Origin: Streptomyces cellostaticus
Lineage (GTDB): Bacteria; Actinomycetota; Actinomycetes; Streptomycetales; Streptomycetaceae
Direction of reading: 5' to 3'
Length of the DNA: 64,000 bases
Assembly (NCBI RefSeq): GCF_023630175.1
Contig: NZ_JALLIN010000017.1
Span: forward strand, 62,001-126,000
How positions within the stretch are numbered: the first letter of the stretch is position 1; every line of letters begins with the position of its first letter. Shown one piece after another: positions 43,441 through 52,194 of the stretch. Position numbers and translations under genes: made by a program. The notes beneath the pieces are model-generated. The model saw only the letters and a program-made list of their open reading frames with translations. It was not told the DNA's origin and searched no databases.

Positions 43441-44889
43441 ATGACATCCACGGACTCCGAGAAGTCCGGCCCGCCCGCACCAGCCGGTGACGGAGCCGAG
43501 GCCGCGGCCACCGCGACGGTCACGGGACCGGCCGCACCGGTTCCCGCCCGGCGACCGGGGGGCCCGGGCGCCCTGGTGGCACGGCTGCACTTCTACGCCG
43601 GGATCCTGGTGGCGCCGTTCCTGCTGGTCGCGGCGGTCACCGGCCTGCTGTACACCTTCACGCCCCAACTGGACTCGCTCGTCTACGGCCAGGAGCTCCA
43701 CGTCGCCCGCGAGGGCGACAGCGCCCGGCCGGTGTCCGAACAGGTGGCCGCCGCACGGGCGGAGCACCCGAAGGGCACCCTGACGGCCGTACGCCCGGGA
43801 AGCGGCGACGGCACCACACAGGTGGACTTCGCGCTGCCCGAGCTCGGGGAGAAGACCCACACCGTCTACGTCGACCCGTACACGGGCAAGGTCAGGGGAC
43901 AGCTCACCACCTGGTACGCCGAGACCCCGCTCACCACGTGGCTGGACGGCCTGCACCGCGATCTGAACCTCGGGACCGCCGGCCGGTACTACTCGGAGAT
44001 CGCCGCGAGCTGGCTGTGGGTGCTCGTCCTCGGCGGTCTGGTCCTGTGGTGGCGACGCCGGCACGGCAAACGGACCGCTCGCCGTCTGCTGCTGCCGGAC
44101 CGGGCGGCGAAGAAGGGGGTGCGGCGTACGCGCGGCTGGCACGCCGCGACCGGACTCTGGCTCTCCGTCGGCCTGCTGGGCCTCTCGGCCACCGGCCTGA
44201 CGTGGTCGCGCTACGCCGGAGCGAACTTCGGCGAGGCGCTGGACGCGCTGCACTCCCACACGCCCGCGGTGACCACCACCCTCACGGCCGGCGCGACGGG
44301 TTCCGGTACGAAGGGCGTCGACCCGGCGGCGATGGACGACGTGCTGAAGGCGGCTCGCAACGACGGCCTCGGCGGGCCGGTGGAGGTCGCGGTGCCCCAG
44401 GACGGCGCCGGCGCCTGGACCGTGACGCAGACCCGCGACCTCTGGCCGGTCGGACGCGACAGCGTCGCCGTCGACGCGGCCACCGGCCGGGTGACCGACC
44501 GGGTCGACTTCGCCGACTGGCCGGTCATGGCCAAGCTCACCCGCTGGGGCATCAACGCCCACATGGGCACCCTCCTCGGACCGGTCAACCAGATCCTCCT
44601 CGCTCTCCTCGCGGTCGGCCTGATCTGCGTGACGGTCTGGGGGTACCGCATGTGGTGGCAGCGCCGCCCCACCCGCTCCGACCGCCGTGCCGTCCTCGGC
44701 GCCCCGCCGGCCCGCGGAGCCTGGCGCACCCTGCCGTCCTGGACCGTCGCCCTCGGCGTCGTCGTGGCCGCCGGACTCGGCTGGGCCCTCCCCCTGTTCG
44801 GCGTGCCACTGGCCGCCTTCCTCGTCGTCGACCTGGCCGTCGGAGCCCTTCGGAGCCGCCGTACGGCCGGATCCACCTCCACGGACTGA
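43441..44889 (+). CDS. PepSY-TM family membrane protein
   Basis: The 482-residue protein has four main transmembrane helices with PepSY domains between them: the first segment (LHFYAGILVAPFLLVAAVTG), a PepSY-type loop with VYVDPYTGKVRG, LDGLHRDLNLG before the second helix, and RWGINAHMGTLLGPVNQILL before the last. The histidines in helix ends are typical of PepSY-TM proteins, several of which take part in iron or copper reductase functions. It closes the copper-type cluster. Start ATG 43441. Confidence 0.85.
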   Translation: MTSTDSEKSGPPAPAGDGAEAAATATVTGPAAPVPARRPGGPGALVARLHFYAGILVAPFLLVAAVTGLLYTFTPQLDSLVYGQELHVAREGDSARPVSEQVAAARAEHPKGTLTAVRPGSGDGTTQVDFALPELGEKTHTVYVDPYTGKVRGQLTTWYAETPLTTWLDGLHRDLNLGTAGRYYSEIAASWLWVLVLGGLVLWWRRRHGKRTARRLLLPDRAAKKGVRRTRGWHAATGLWLSVGLLGLSATGLTWSRYAGANFGEALDALHSHTPAVTTTLTAGATGSGTKGVDPAAMDDVLKAARNDGLGGPVEVAVPQDGAGAWTVTQTRDLWPVGRDSVAVDAATGRVTDRVDFADWPVMAKLTRWGINAHMGTLLGPVNQILLALLAVGLICVTVWGYRMWWQRRPTRSDRRAVLGAPPARGAWRTLPSWTVALGVVVAAGLGWALPLFGVPLAAFLVVDLAVGALRSRRTAGSTSTD

Positions 44890-45083
44890 CCGCCGCCCGG
44901 GCCGGGGAGCGTGCCGTGCCACGACCCGGGCGACGGCCTCGTGAGCCGTGCGGAGCGGCTCGGCGGCCTCCTCGGCGCTCGGGACGCGGGGGAGTGGACG
45001 TCGTGGACGCCGGGTCCGGGACCCGGAGGGACCGCACGGCCGGGTGCCCGGGCCCTGGTCCGGTGACGGCGGGGGCGCAGCCA

Positions 45084-45095
45084 ATATGGCCATAT
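45084..45095. promoter_or_regulatory. 12-bp palindrome overlapping a start codon
   Basis: ATATGGCCATAT is perfectly palindromic and runs into the ATG at 45094. It is strikingly AT-rich for this genome. Confidence 0.4.
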
Positions 45096-45945
45096 GTCAG
45101 CGGAGTTCCCCGTGGCGGCAGTAGATTCCGTGCAGCGCGACGCAGGAAGGCGGCTGCCGGAAGACATGTCCCTGATAAAGCGGATCACCACTGCCCGCGC
45201 CCTGCACCAGGCCATCTCCACGGCATCCGCGCTCTACGACGACCAGCAGTACGGCCGTGCGGCCGAGGCCGCGGGAGGGGCGGCGGAACTGGCGAGTTCC
45301 GTGGGACGCGCCAACCGGGCGGCCTTCGCCCGGATGCTCCAGGCCAGGGCACGGCAGGCGCTGCAGGACCCCGCGTGGTGCGAGCCACTGGACCTCGCGC
45401 TGCGCGAGTTACCCCGTATCGGCTCGGAGGAACGCGCCGTGGTCGAGTGGGAGGCGCGCATGGTGCAGGCCGCGGGTCTGGTCGCCGAGCAGCGGATCGA
45501 CGAGGCGGCCGGAGCGTACCTTGACGCCATCGACGCGGCTGGACGTCCGGCAGTGGCTGGACCGCCCCCTTCTGACCGACCGGGCACGCGCCGGCGGCCC
45601 GTCGTCACGCGGTGTCCGAGGAGCGCTCAGTCGCCGACGGTTCCGGCGTCGATGCGCTGGCCGCGCTGGGTGTCCACCACGACCGGGATGCCGTTCGGGA
45701 TCCGGCCGGCCAGCCGTTCGAGCAGGGACCGCACCGGGGGGAGGTCTTCGGGGGAGCGGACGTGGATCTGCATCGTGCGGGACGCCGTGTCGACACCGGT
45801 GACCGATGCGCCGGGCGAGTCGGCGAGCCACTGTTGCGCCGCGGCCCTGGTCCGGCTGGTCCAGGTGTTGATCAGGAGCGTCAGCGCGGTGTTGGCCGCC
45901 AGGGGAACGAACACGACGACGAACAGCACGCCCAGGACGGCGTAG
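45094..45945 (+). CDS. Protein of unknown function, probably frameshifted near residue 147
   Basis: The first 147 residues look coding and helical (ALHQAISTASALYDDQQYGR, AAFARMLQARARQALQ), like a small helical-repeat protein. After about 45530 the coding bias moves to the +2 frame, which reads RLDVRQWLDRPLLTDRARAG, while the nominal frame becomes Pro/Arg-rich and runs antisense through the DUF389 gene to 45945. A small deletion near 45530 would explain this. Start ATG 45094, or 45166 (MSLIKRITTARA). Confidence 0.4.
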   Translation: MSAEFPVAAVDSVQRDAGRRLPEDMSLIKRITTARALHQAISTASALYDDQQYGRAAEAAGGAAELASSVGRANRAAFARMLQARARQALQDPAWCEPLDLALRELPRIGSEERAVVEWEARMVQAAGLVAEQRIDEAAGAYLDAIDAAGRPAVAGPPPSDRPGTRRRPVVTRCPRSAQSPTVPASMRWPRWVSTTTGMPFGIRPASRSSRDRTGGRSSGERTWICIVRDAVSTPVTDAPGESASHCCAAALVRLVQVLIRSVSAVLAARGTNTTTNSTPRTA

Positions 45946-46628
45946 GCCCGGCGTCCGGGCCGCCCGGTGGCCTGGTCGTGCCGGGCGCCGTAGCTGAGCG
46001 CGCCGAAGATCATCATGCCGCCGAAGACCAGGGCGAAGAGGTTGGACACGAACAGCACCAGTGCGCCCAGCGCGAGCCAGCCCGCCAGGTGCGCGAGGCA
46101 GACTCCGACCACGACGAGCGGCGGGACGAGGGAGATGGCGATCGCGACCCCGGGCAGCACGCTGCCGACGTCCCGCCGGGCGAGTGCCACCGCGCCGGCG
46201 AAACCCGTCGCGAGGGCGGCCACCAGGTCCATCAGCCCAGGTGACGTGCGGGACGCGATCTGGCTGTTCGAGAGCAGGTCGTAGTTGCCGGGGAGCAACA
46301 GGGCGAACACCGCACCGACCGCGATCACCAGCGCGCACGCGGCCAGGACGACCCGGACCGATCCGGTCCGCCGGCGCTGGACCGAGCCCAGGGCGATGCC
46401 CATGATCGGGGTCGAGAGCGGCGCGATGATCATCGCGCCGATGACGGTGGCGGTCGAGTCCGTGAGCACCCCGCCGGCCGCGATGACCGACGACAGGGTC
46501 AGCATGGTCCAGAAGGCCGATCGTTTGGACCTGGTGTCCCCGGACGACAGGTCCAGGTCCAGCGCCAGTTCGTCCAACGAGCGGCGCTGGGAGGTGGGCA
46601 GAATGAGGGCGCGAACGCGGCTGAGCAT
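45627..46628 (-). CDS. DUF389 membrane protein
   Basis: The 333-residue protein begins with a cytoplasmic segment (RRSLDELALDLDLSSGDTRS), then the DUF389 core of about six helices with the family motifs DSTATVIGAMIIAPLSTPIMG and LVPPLVVVGVCLAH. A C-terminal soluble domain of about 80 residues follows. The function of DUF389 is unknown. ATG 46628 has a GAGGGG ribosome site. It converges with the gene at 45094. Confidence 0.88.
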   Translation of the reverse strand: MLSRVRALILPTSQRRSLDELALDLDLSSGDTRSKRSAFWTMLTLSSVIAAGGVLTDSTATVIGAMIIAPLSTPIMGIALGSVQRRRTGSVRVVLAACALVIAVGAVFALLLPGNYDLLSNSQIASRTSPGLMDLVAALATGFAGAVALARRDVGSVLPGVAIAISLVPPLVVVGVCLAHLAGWLALGALVLFVSNLFALVFGGMMIFGALSYGARHDQATGRPGRRAYAVLGVLFVVVFVPLAANTALTLLINTWTSRTRAAAQQWLADSPGASVTGVDTASRTMQIHVRSPEDLPPVRSLLERLAGRIPNGIPVVVDTQRGQRIDAGTVGD

Positions 46629-46787
46629 GCCCCTCAACCAACCACGGAGGCGTGCCGGTGGTGGGCAGGACACGGTTCGCGCGCCCAAGTACGGCTTCTT
46701 GGGTCCGTCGGCGGTGACACCGGTCCACCGCCGGCCGGCCCGTACTCGCGGGGCCGGCGCTCCCGTCAAGGCCAAGGAGAACTCCTC

Positions 46788-47549
46788 ATGACCACGCCCC
46801 CTCCCGTCCCGCTGCTCGGCGGCACTCCCTTCGGGCGCAACCCCTGGCTGAACGGCCGCCCCCTCACGGTGACCCCCGAGCGTCATCTGTACTGCTTTCC
46901 CCACTCGGGCGGGCTCCCGGGCGAGTACGTCCGCTGGGGCCAGTACCTGAGCGGCACCCAGGTCTACGGGGTCTGCCCGCCGGGACGCGGCAGCCGCGCC
47001 GCCGAACCGGCCCTGACCGACCTGCACGGCCTGGTCCACGGCCTGCTGGCGGAGACGGAGTTCGTCGCCCCCTACGACCTGTTCGGACACAGCCTCGGCG
47101 CGCTGGTCGCCTACGAGGTGACGCGCGAGCTGGCCGCCCGGGGACGGCCGCTGCCCGAACGGCTGGTCGTCTCGGCGTTCCCGGCTCCCCACCTGCCGCG
47201 CCGCGGGGCCCGGCTCTCCGCCCTGCCGGACGAGGACCTGGTCGCGGTCCTGAAGGAGCGCTACGGCGGCATCCCGCCGCAGATCGCCGCCGACCCCGAC
47301 CTGCTGGCGCTGCTGCTGCCCGCGTTCCGCGCCGACTTCGCCCTGCTGGAGAACCACCGGTACCGGGAGTCCGGTCCGCTTCCGGTCCCGCTCGTCGTCC
47401 TCGGCGGCGAGGCCGACAGCGTCACCCCGGAGCAGCTCGACGCGTGGGAGCGGCACAGCACCGCGCCCGTGCGCCGGCACACCTTCGCCGGCGGTCACTT
47501 CTACTTCCGTGACGACATGGCACCGCTGGCCGCCGTACTGGCTCCCTGA
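46788..47549 (+). CDS. Type II thioesterase (alpha/beta hydrolase)
   Basis: The 253-residue protein matches stand-alone thioesterases of non-ribosomal peptide and polyketide pathways: YCFPHSGGLPGEYVRWGQYL near the N-terminus, nucleophile elbow FGHSLGALVAYE (Ser at about 104), GGEADSVTP with the acid, and the histidine in FAGGHFYF. Such enzymes remove wrong acyl groups from carrier proteins. No synthase gene lies in the window, so it may serve a distant cluster. AAGGAGAA precedes the ATG. Confidence 0.88.
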   Translation: MTTPPPVPLLGGTPFGRNPWLNGRPLTVTPERHLYCFPHSGGLPGEYVRWGQYLSGTQVYGVCPPGRGSRAAEPALTDLHGLVHGLLAETEFVAPYDLFGHSLGALVAYEVTRELAARGRPLPERLVVSAFPAPHLPRRGARLSALPDEDLVAVLKERYGGIPPQIAADPDLLALLLPAFRADFALLENHRYRESGPLPVPLVVLGGEADSVTPEQLDAWERHSTAPVRRHTFAGGHFYFRDDMAPLAAVLAP

Positions 47550-47686
47550 AACCCCGGCCCGGCGCCGCGCGGAAGGGGCCCGCCCGACCCCGCAGCGCCG
47601 GGCCCGGCCCGGTCTCCGTGTCACGGGGCGGCACCGCCGACCGCCCGGCCCGGGGGGCGCTCAGCGGCGGGTGCGCGGCAGGGGTG

Positions 47687-48628
47687 TCACTGCCATTCCC
47701 AGCGGATTCCGGCGTGGCCCGGTTGCTGGTCCAGGGAGACCAGGTGGGCGCCGGCCGAGGCGCCGAGCCAGAGCTGCCGGCGGGTCCGGTCGACGTCGGA
47801 GCCCGGGTCGCGTTCGTAGCGGTAGCAGTGGGCGGGGGTGGCGCCGGGGGTGAACTGGACCTGGAGCACGTACTGCCGCACCGGTACCGGGAAGCGGCGT
47901 CCATAGCAGGTGGCCGGGCTGTTCGCGGAGAACCGCACCTCGTATTCGAACACGGCGGTGTCACCGGCGCTCAGGGGCATGTCGAGCAGCAGCTCCGCGG
48001 CGACGATACGCGTCGTCGGCTCCCGGCGGACTCGGCCGAGGCGGGCGTGGCGCACCGCGCCGATCCGGGGAAGCTCGTCGGTGTCCTCGTCGGCGGCGTG
48101 GACGACCAGACAGCGGGAGACGCCGTTGGCGCCGGCCCGCACCACCTGGTTCATGCGCAGCACGCACTCCCCGGGACCGGAGGGCACCTGCAGCACGTCG
48201 TGCATGCTGAGCCGCTCCAGGTCGTCGCCGAGGGTGACCCCCAGTTCGTCGCAGACCTCCGCGATCCACTGTTCACCGGGCCACAGTTCGGTGGGGTGGA
48301 GGCGTTCGGCGGCCGGCGGTGCCGCGTACCGGCCACGGGGGCGGGGCGGTCCCAGCAGGGCCCTGAGGGTGCCGGAGGGCAGCTCCAGCACCTCTTCGAG
48401 CAGTTCCACCGCGACCATGGACGGGGCCCGTTCGGGCTGGCTGCGGCCACGTCGCCAGTAGCTGAGCGTGGTGACGCTGATGCGGACGCCGCGTGCGGCC
48501 AGGGCGTGCCGGATGCGGTCCAGGCTCAGGCCGCTGGCCTCGATGGCTGCGTGCAGGGTGTCCGCGAAGGTGGCGTGCCGTGGCAGGACCGGTCTCGCCG
48601 GCTCCTCGAGTTGCTGCGGCGGTGCCAT
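47687..48628 (-). CDS. Helix-turn-helix DNA-binding protein
   Basis: The 313-residue protein has an N-terminal XRE-like helix-turn-helix (LHAAIEASGLSLDRIRHALA, SVTTLSYWRRGRSQPE at about 25-68) followed by a beta-rich region of about 200 residues with no recognised family, presumably for ligand or protein binding. ATG 48628 is preferred to longer in-frame starts because the helix-turn-helix follows closely. It lies convergent to the thioesterase gene. Confidence 0.75.
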   Translation of the reverse strand: MAPPQQLEEPARPVLPRHATFADTLHAAIEASGLSLDRIRHALAARGVRISVTTLSYWRRGRSQPERAPSMVAVELLEEVLELPSGTLRALLGPPRPRGRYAAPPAAERLHPTELWPGEQWIAEVCDELGVTLGDDLERLSMHDVLQVPSGPGECVLRMNQVVRAGANGVSRCLVVHAADEDTDELPRIGAVRHARLGRVRREPTTRIVAAELLLDMPLSAGDTAVFEYEVRFSANSPATCYGRRFPVPVRQYVLQVQFTPGATPAHCYRYERDPGSDVDRTRRQLWLGASAGAHLVSLDQQPGHAGIRWEWQ

Positions 48629-48774
48629 GACCGTCCTCTCCCCCCACCCGGCGGACCTGAGGGGCACCGGTCCGATTCCGGCCCGCACCACCGAGTGGGA
48701 AGGACAGTACGCAATGCGGGGTGTGCGGGTCACGGCATACCCACTATGAGAATGCCCACGACAAAACGAGGCAC

Positions 48775-48809
48775 CCGCCGGGGCAGGCGTCCGTGGCCTT
48801 CCCCGGCGG
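48775..48809 (-). terminator. Hairpin downstream of the S53 protease gene
   Basis: CCGCCGGGG at 48775-48783 pairs with CCCCGGCGG at 48801-48809, 17 bases after the protease stop in its reading direction. Confidence 0.55.
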
Positions 48810-48825
48810 GGCGTCGGAGGGAACG

Positions 48826-50970
48826 TCAGGAGACGTTCAGGGCGGTGTCGTCGATGACGAAGCTCGTCTGCTGCGAGGAGTCCTCCGTGCCGGTGAACTT
48901 CAGCGCGATCGTCTTGCCCGCGTAGGCCGAGAGGTCGAACGACTTCTGGGCGTAGCCGGAGTTGGCGTTCAGGTTGGAGTAGCCGGCAAGGGTGCCGAGC
49001 ACCGAGCCGCTCGAGTTGAGCACCTGCACCTGGAGCTTGTCATAGGCGGTGCCGGTGGTGCTCTCGTCCGTGTCGATGTGCATCCAGAAGGAGAAGGTGG
49101 CCTTGCACCCGGAGGCGATGGTCACGTTCTGGGAGAGGGTGTCCGTGTGGGTGCTGCCGTAGCCGCCGAGCCAGGCCTTCCAGGAGCCGCCGTGGGCGGC
49201 CTCGGAGGACGAGTTGTCCACCACGCCGGACGAGGCGGACCACGGCGCGGCGGTGCCGGTCTCGAAGCCGGTGTTGCCGAGTAGCTGGGCGGCGGTGCAG
49301 GTGCCACCGCCGCTGCCGCCGGTGCCGCCCATCAGGGCGCTGGTGAGGCCGTCGGCGATCGGGGAGCCCCAGCCGGTGACCCGGTCGTAGCCGGTGGCGG
49401 TGCTGTAGTCCTGGTTGCTGCCCGAGGTGATGTCGTGCAGGGCCGAGGCGTAGCCGCTGCCGCTCGCCACCGAGTAGATCTTGGGGTTGACCTCGCCCAG
49501 GGCGGCCTTCCCGGCCGCTGCGGCCTTCTGGTTGTACAGCGCCGCGTAACCGGACCACAGCGGGGCGGCGGCGCTGGTGCCGCCGTAGACCTGCCAGCCG
49601 CCGACCGTGTAGATGGCGAAGCCGGACGCCGGGTCGGCGTTGGAGGCGACGTCGGGCACGGTGCGCTTGGTCGCCGTGCCGGTCTGCCAGGACGGCTTGG
49701 AGAAGACGGTCGAGACGCCGCCGCCACTGGTGCTCCACGCCCGCTCGGAGCCGTAACTGGTGCCGGAGACCGACAGGTTGGTACCGCCGACCGCGGTGTT
49801 GTACGGGCTGGACGCGGGGAAGTCCACGGCCTTGACCGACGACCCGCTGGTGCTGCGGGTGCAGTCGCGGGAGCCGTCGTCGCCGGAGGCGCTGAAGATG
49901 CTGATGCCCTGGGCCGCGGCCTGCTTGAAGGAGTTGTTGACCGAGGTCATCGAGGAGGACGTGGTGTCCGGCTCGCAGGAGCCCCAGGAGATCGAGATGA
50001 CCGAGGCGCGGTTGTCCGAGACGATCTTGGCGGCCATGTCGACCTCGCCCGCGTCCGAGTTCGGCGCCTCGTAGATCAGTTGGGTGGCCTTGGGGGCGAC
50101 TCCGCGGACGATCTCGCTGTCCAGCTCGACCTCGCCCTGGCCGTCGCCGGGCGAGCTGTCGTAGGCGGCGCCGTCGACCGAGACGGTGCTGACGGAAGGC
50201 CCGGTGAGGCCGTACTGGCTGTCGTAGGTGGTCAGATTGCTCTTCTTGTAGCCGTCGAACTCCCAGAGGGCGACGGTCTGGCCGGTGCCGTCGGCGCCGA
50301 GCTTGTCGAAGCGGTACGCGCCGTTGTACTGGCTGGGGCCGAGACCGCCGGAGGTCGCCCGGGGGGCGGCGGCCGGACGGGCCAGGTTGTGGTGGCGCAC
50401 CGTGTGGTTGTCGAGACCGGAGACGCCCTGGACCACGGCCGCGACGTCGGACGGCAGCGTGGCCGCCTTGTCGTTGGCGTAGAAGTGACGGTGGCGCGCC
50501 GTGTCGAGGTAGGTGTTCTCGTGGGTGCCGAACGCCTTGTTGATCTTGCTTGCCGTGCCCGTGGCCGACACGACCTGGCGGTTGCGGCTGACGCCGGTGA
50601 CGGTCAGGCCCTGGCCGCGCAGGTAGTTCCGGACGCTGTTCACGGCGGCCTTGGTGGGCGCGTAACGCGCCGCGAACCGGGCCGGGGTCAGGTAGTGACC
50701 GTACTCGGGCGATCCGGGGGTGCTGACCGCCGTGAGGAAGCGGTCGAGTCCGGCCGGGTCGCGGAGCTTGAGGCTCACCGAGACCGAGAGCTTCTGCTCG
50801 GCCGGGAGGGCGCCGATCCGATGGGAATGGGCGACCGAGGGGTTCACGGTCTGGGGGAGCGGGACGCGCGGGTTGGACGCTGCGTCGGCACTGGTGGCGC
50901 AGAGCGCCGTGATGCTCAGTGGTAGCAGCGCGAACGCCGCCGCTGTGGCAGCGAGGTGACGGGATATCAC
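48826..50970 (-). CDS. Secreted S53 (sedolisin) serine protease with C-terminal beta-sandwich domain
   Basis: The 714-residue protein has a signal peptide (to about residue 31), a pro-peptide (about 45-200) that ends near [12 protein letters not shown], and a sedolisin catalytic domain. Visible catalytic residues are Glu280 and Asp284 (GEVELD), Asp364 (SASGDDGS) and Ser466 (GGTSAAAP). A Gly/Thr-rich linker follows at about 565, then a C-terminal jelly-roll-like domain of about 140 residues, probably for substrate or cell-wall binding. It should digest extracellular protein, with best activity at acid pH as usual in the family. GTG 50970 has AGGAGGA upstream. Confidence 0.93.
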   Translation of the reverse strand: MISRHLAATAAAFALLPLSITALCATSADAASNPRVPLPQTVNPSVAHSHRIGALPAEQKLSVSVSLKLRDPAGLDRFLTAVSTPGSPEYGHYLTPARFAARYAPTKAAVNSVRNYLRGQGLTVTGVSRNRQVVSATGTASKINKAFGTHENTYLDTARHRHFYANDKAATLPSDVAAVVQGVSGLDNHTVRHHNLARPAAAPRATSGGLGPSQYNGAYRFDKLGADGTGQTVALWEFDGYKKSNLTTYDSQYGLTGPSVSTVSVDGAAYDSSPGDGQGEVELDSEIVRGVAPKATQLIYEAPNSDAGEVDMAAKIVSDNRASVISISWGSCEPDTTSSSMTSVNNSFKQAAAQGISIFSASGDDGSRDCTRSTSGSSVKAVDFPASSPYNTAVGGTNLSVSGTSYGSERAWSTSGGGVSTVFSKPSWQTGTATKRTVPDVASNADPASGFAIYTVGGWQVYGGTSAAAPLWSGYAALYNQKAAAAGKAALGEVNPKIYSVASGSGYASALHDITSGSNQDYSTATGYDRVTGWGSPIADGLTSALMGGTGGSGGGTCTAAQLLGNTGFETGTAAPWSASSGVVDNSSSEAAHGGSWKAWLGGYGSTHTDTLSQNVTIASGCKATFSFWMHIDTDESTTGTAYDKLQVQVLNSSGSVLGTLAGYSNLNANSGYAQKSFDLSAYAGKTIALKFTGTEDSSQQTSFVIDDTALNVS

Positions 50971-51029
50971 GCGGGGTCCTCCTGGATGTGTGCGTCCCGT
51001 GGGGTGGAACGCAGAGATGAACCTCGCAA

Positions 51030-51110
51030 GGAATCGCGTGAAACTTGACCATGTTCAGACAATGAATTCCCAAAGAACAGTCAACCGTTCATATACAGTG
51101 AGGTTCCGTC
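51030..51110 (-). promoter_or_regulatory. AT-rich promoter region of the S53 protease gene
   Basis: This is among the most AT-rich stretches of the window. On the minus strand it holds GAACGGTTGACTGTTC, with a TTGACT that fits a -35 element and flanking GAAC/GTTC arms. I cannot fix a -10. The transcript would carry a leader of about 80 bases. Confidence 0.4.
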
Positions 51111-51583
51111 CCGGTGGCGTCGCGGGCGCCGCTCCCGGTCCGGGAGACCCGGACGGCCCGGCTCGGGGCGCCGAACGGATCACGCATCGAAGCAGGCCTT
51201 CCGTGTGCCGGCGGCCGGGGTGCCGGTGATCCGCTGCCGGCCGTCCCCATGGGGCCGGGCGCGGTCCGGTGGGCCGCCGGCGTACGGCGGCGTACGTGAG
51301 AGCCGGCGTGGCCCGTCCGCCCGCGGAGGCGTCGAGGCGGACGAACCGATCGGCCGAAGCGGATCACCGGTACCCCGCACCCTGCCCCGCCCGTCGTCGC
51401 CAGCCCGGCCCCCGCAACGAGCGGTGCGAGAGGCCACCCGGACGGGGAAAACGCAACTTCGACAGGACCCGCAGAGGCGGCTACCTTCACCTGGTCCTCG
51501 GCGATCGCCCACCGTCGCACGGGAGTTCCTCCGGGCCGAGCCACCCGTGGACCACACCAGGCACCCCGACCAGGGAGAGACAC
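51111..51583. other. No gene recognised
   Basis: The 473 bases between the protease promoter region and the DUF3291 gene contain open frames only with poor coding bias. GGGAGAG just before 51584 is the ribosome site of the next gene. Confidence 0.5.
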
Positions 51584-52141
51584 ATGCCTCAACTCGCGCT
51601 GTACACGTTCGGCGTCCTCAAGTCACCCCTCGCCGACCCCGCGCCCCTCACGCGCGAACTCCACGACAGCGGCGAGGCCGTCTACCCGGAGATCAGCCGG
51701 CAACCCGGGTACCTCGCGCATGCCGAGCCGGCGTACGGCGCCGGCGGCACGCACTTCGACCTGGACTGGGGTGCGTGGGGAGAGTTCGCCGTACCGAGCT
51801 GGTACGGCAAGGGCCGCACGGCGGAAACCACCGCGCTGGCCGCGACGCTCTCGCTCTGGACCGACCTGCGCCCCGCCTTCGACGCCGTCTACACCGGTCT
51901 GCACCGTGAGGCGCTGAACAGGCGTCACGACTGGTTCGAGAGGACGGGACACCCGAGTCACGTGTTCTGGTGGGTCTCCGACGGCGTGATACCCACCTGG
52001 CAGGACGGGGTCCGCAGGCTGGAGCACCTCCACGACCACGGCTCCGTGCCGCGCGCCTTCACCTTCCACCGCTCGTTCGCCCCGGACGGCACCGCGACCG
52101 GCGTCAAGGACATCGGGCCGAAGAGCGACCGGGTTCGCTGA
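51584..52141 (+). CDS. DUF3291 family protein (ferredoxin-like monooxygenase fold)
   Basis: The 185-residue protein shows the DUF3291 pattern: LALYTFGVLKSPLADP at the N-terminus, PSWYGKGRTAETTALAATLS with SLWTDLRPAFDAVYTGLHREAL, and VFWWVSDGVIPTWQDGVRRLEHLHDHG. These proteins share the fold of antibiotic-biosynthesis monooxygenases, but their reaction is unknown. ATG 51584 has AGGGAGAG upstream. It is convergent with the phosphoesterase gene. Confidence 0.85.
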   Translation: MPQLALYTFGVLKSPLADPAPLTRELHDSGEAVYPEISRQPGYLAHAEPAYGAGGTHFDLDWGAWGEFAVPSWYGKGRTAETTALAATLSLWTDLRPAFDAVYTGLHREALNRRHDWFERTGHPSHVFWWVSDGVIPTWQDGVRRLEHLHDHGSVPRAFTFHRSFAPDGTATGVKDIGPKSDRVR

Positions 52142-52151
52142 CGAGGAACCC

Positions 52152-52174
52152 TCGACGGCCGGGTCCGCCGTCGA
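52152..52174. terminator. Hairpin between convergent genes
   Basis: TCGACGGC and GCCGTCGA form a perfect 8-bp stem with a 7-base loop in the 53-base space between the DUF3291 and phosphoesterase stops. It can serve both directions. Confidence 0.6.
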
Positions 52175-52194
52175 ACACCTCGATCCGTCGAGCG

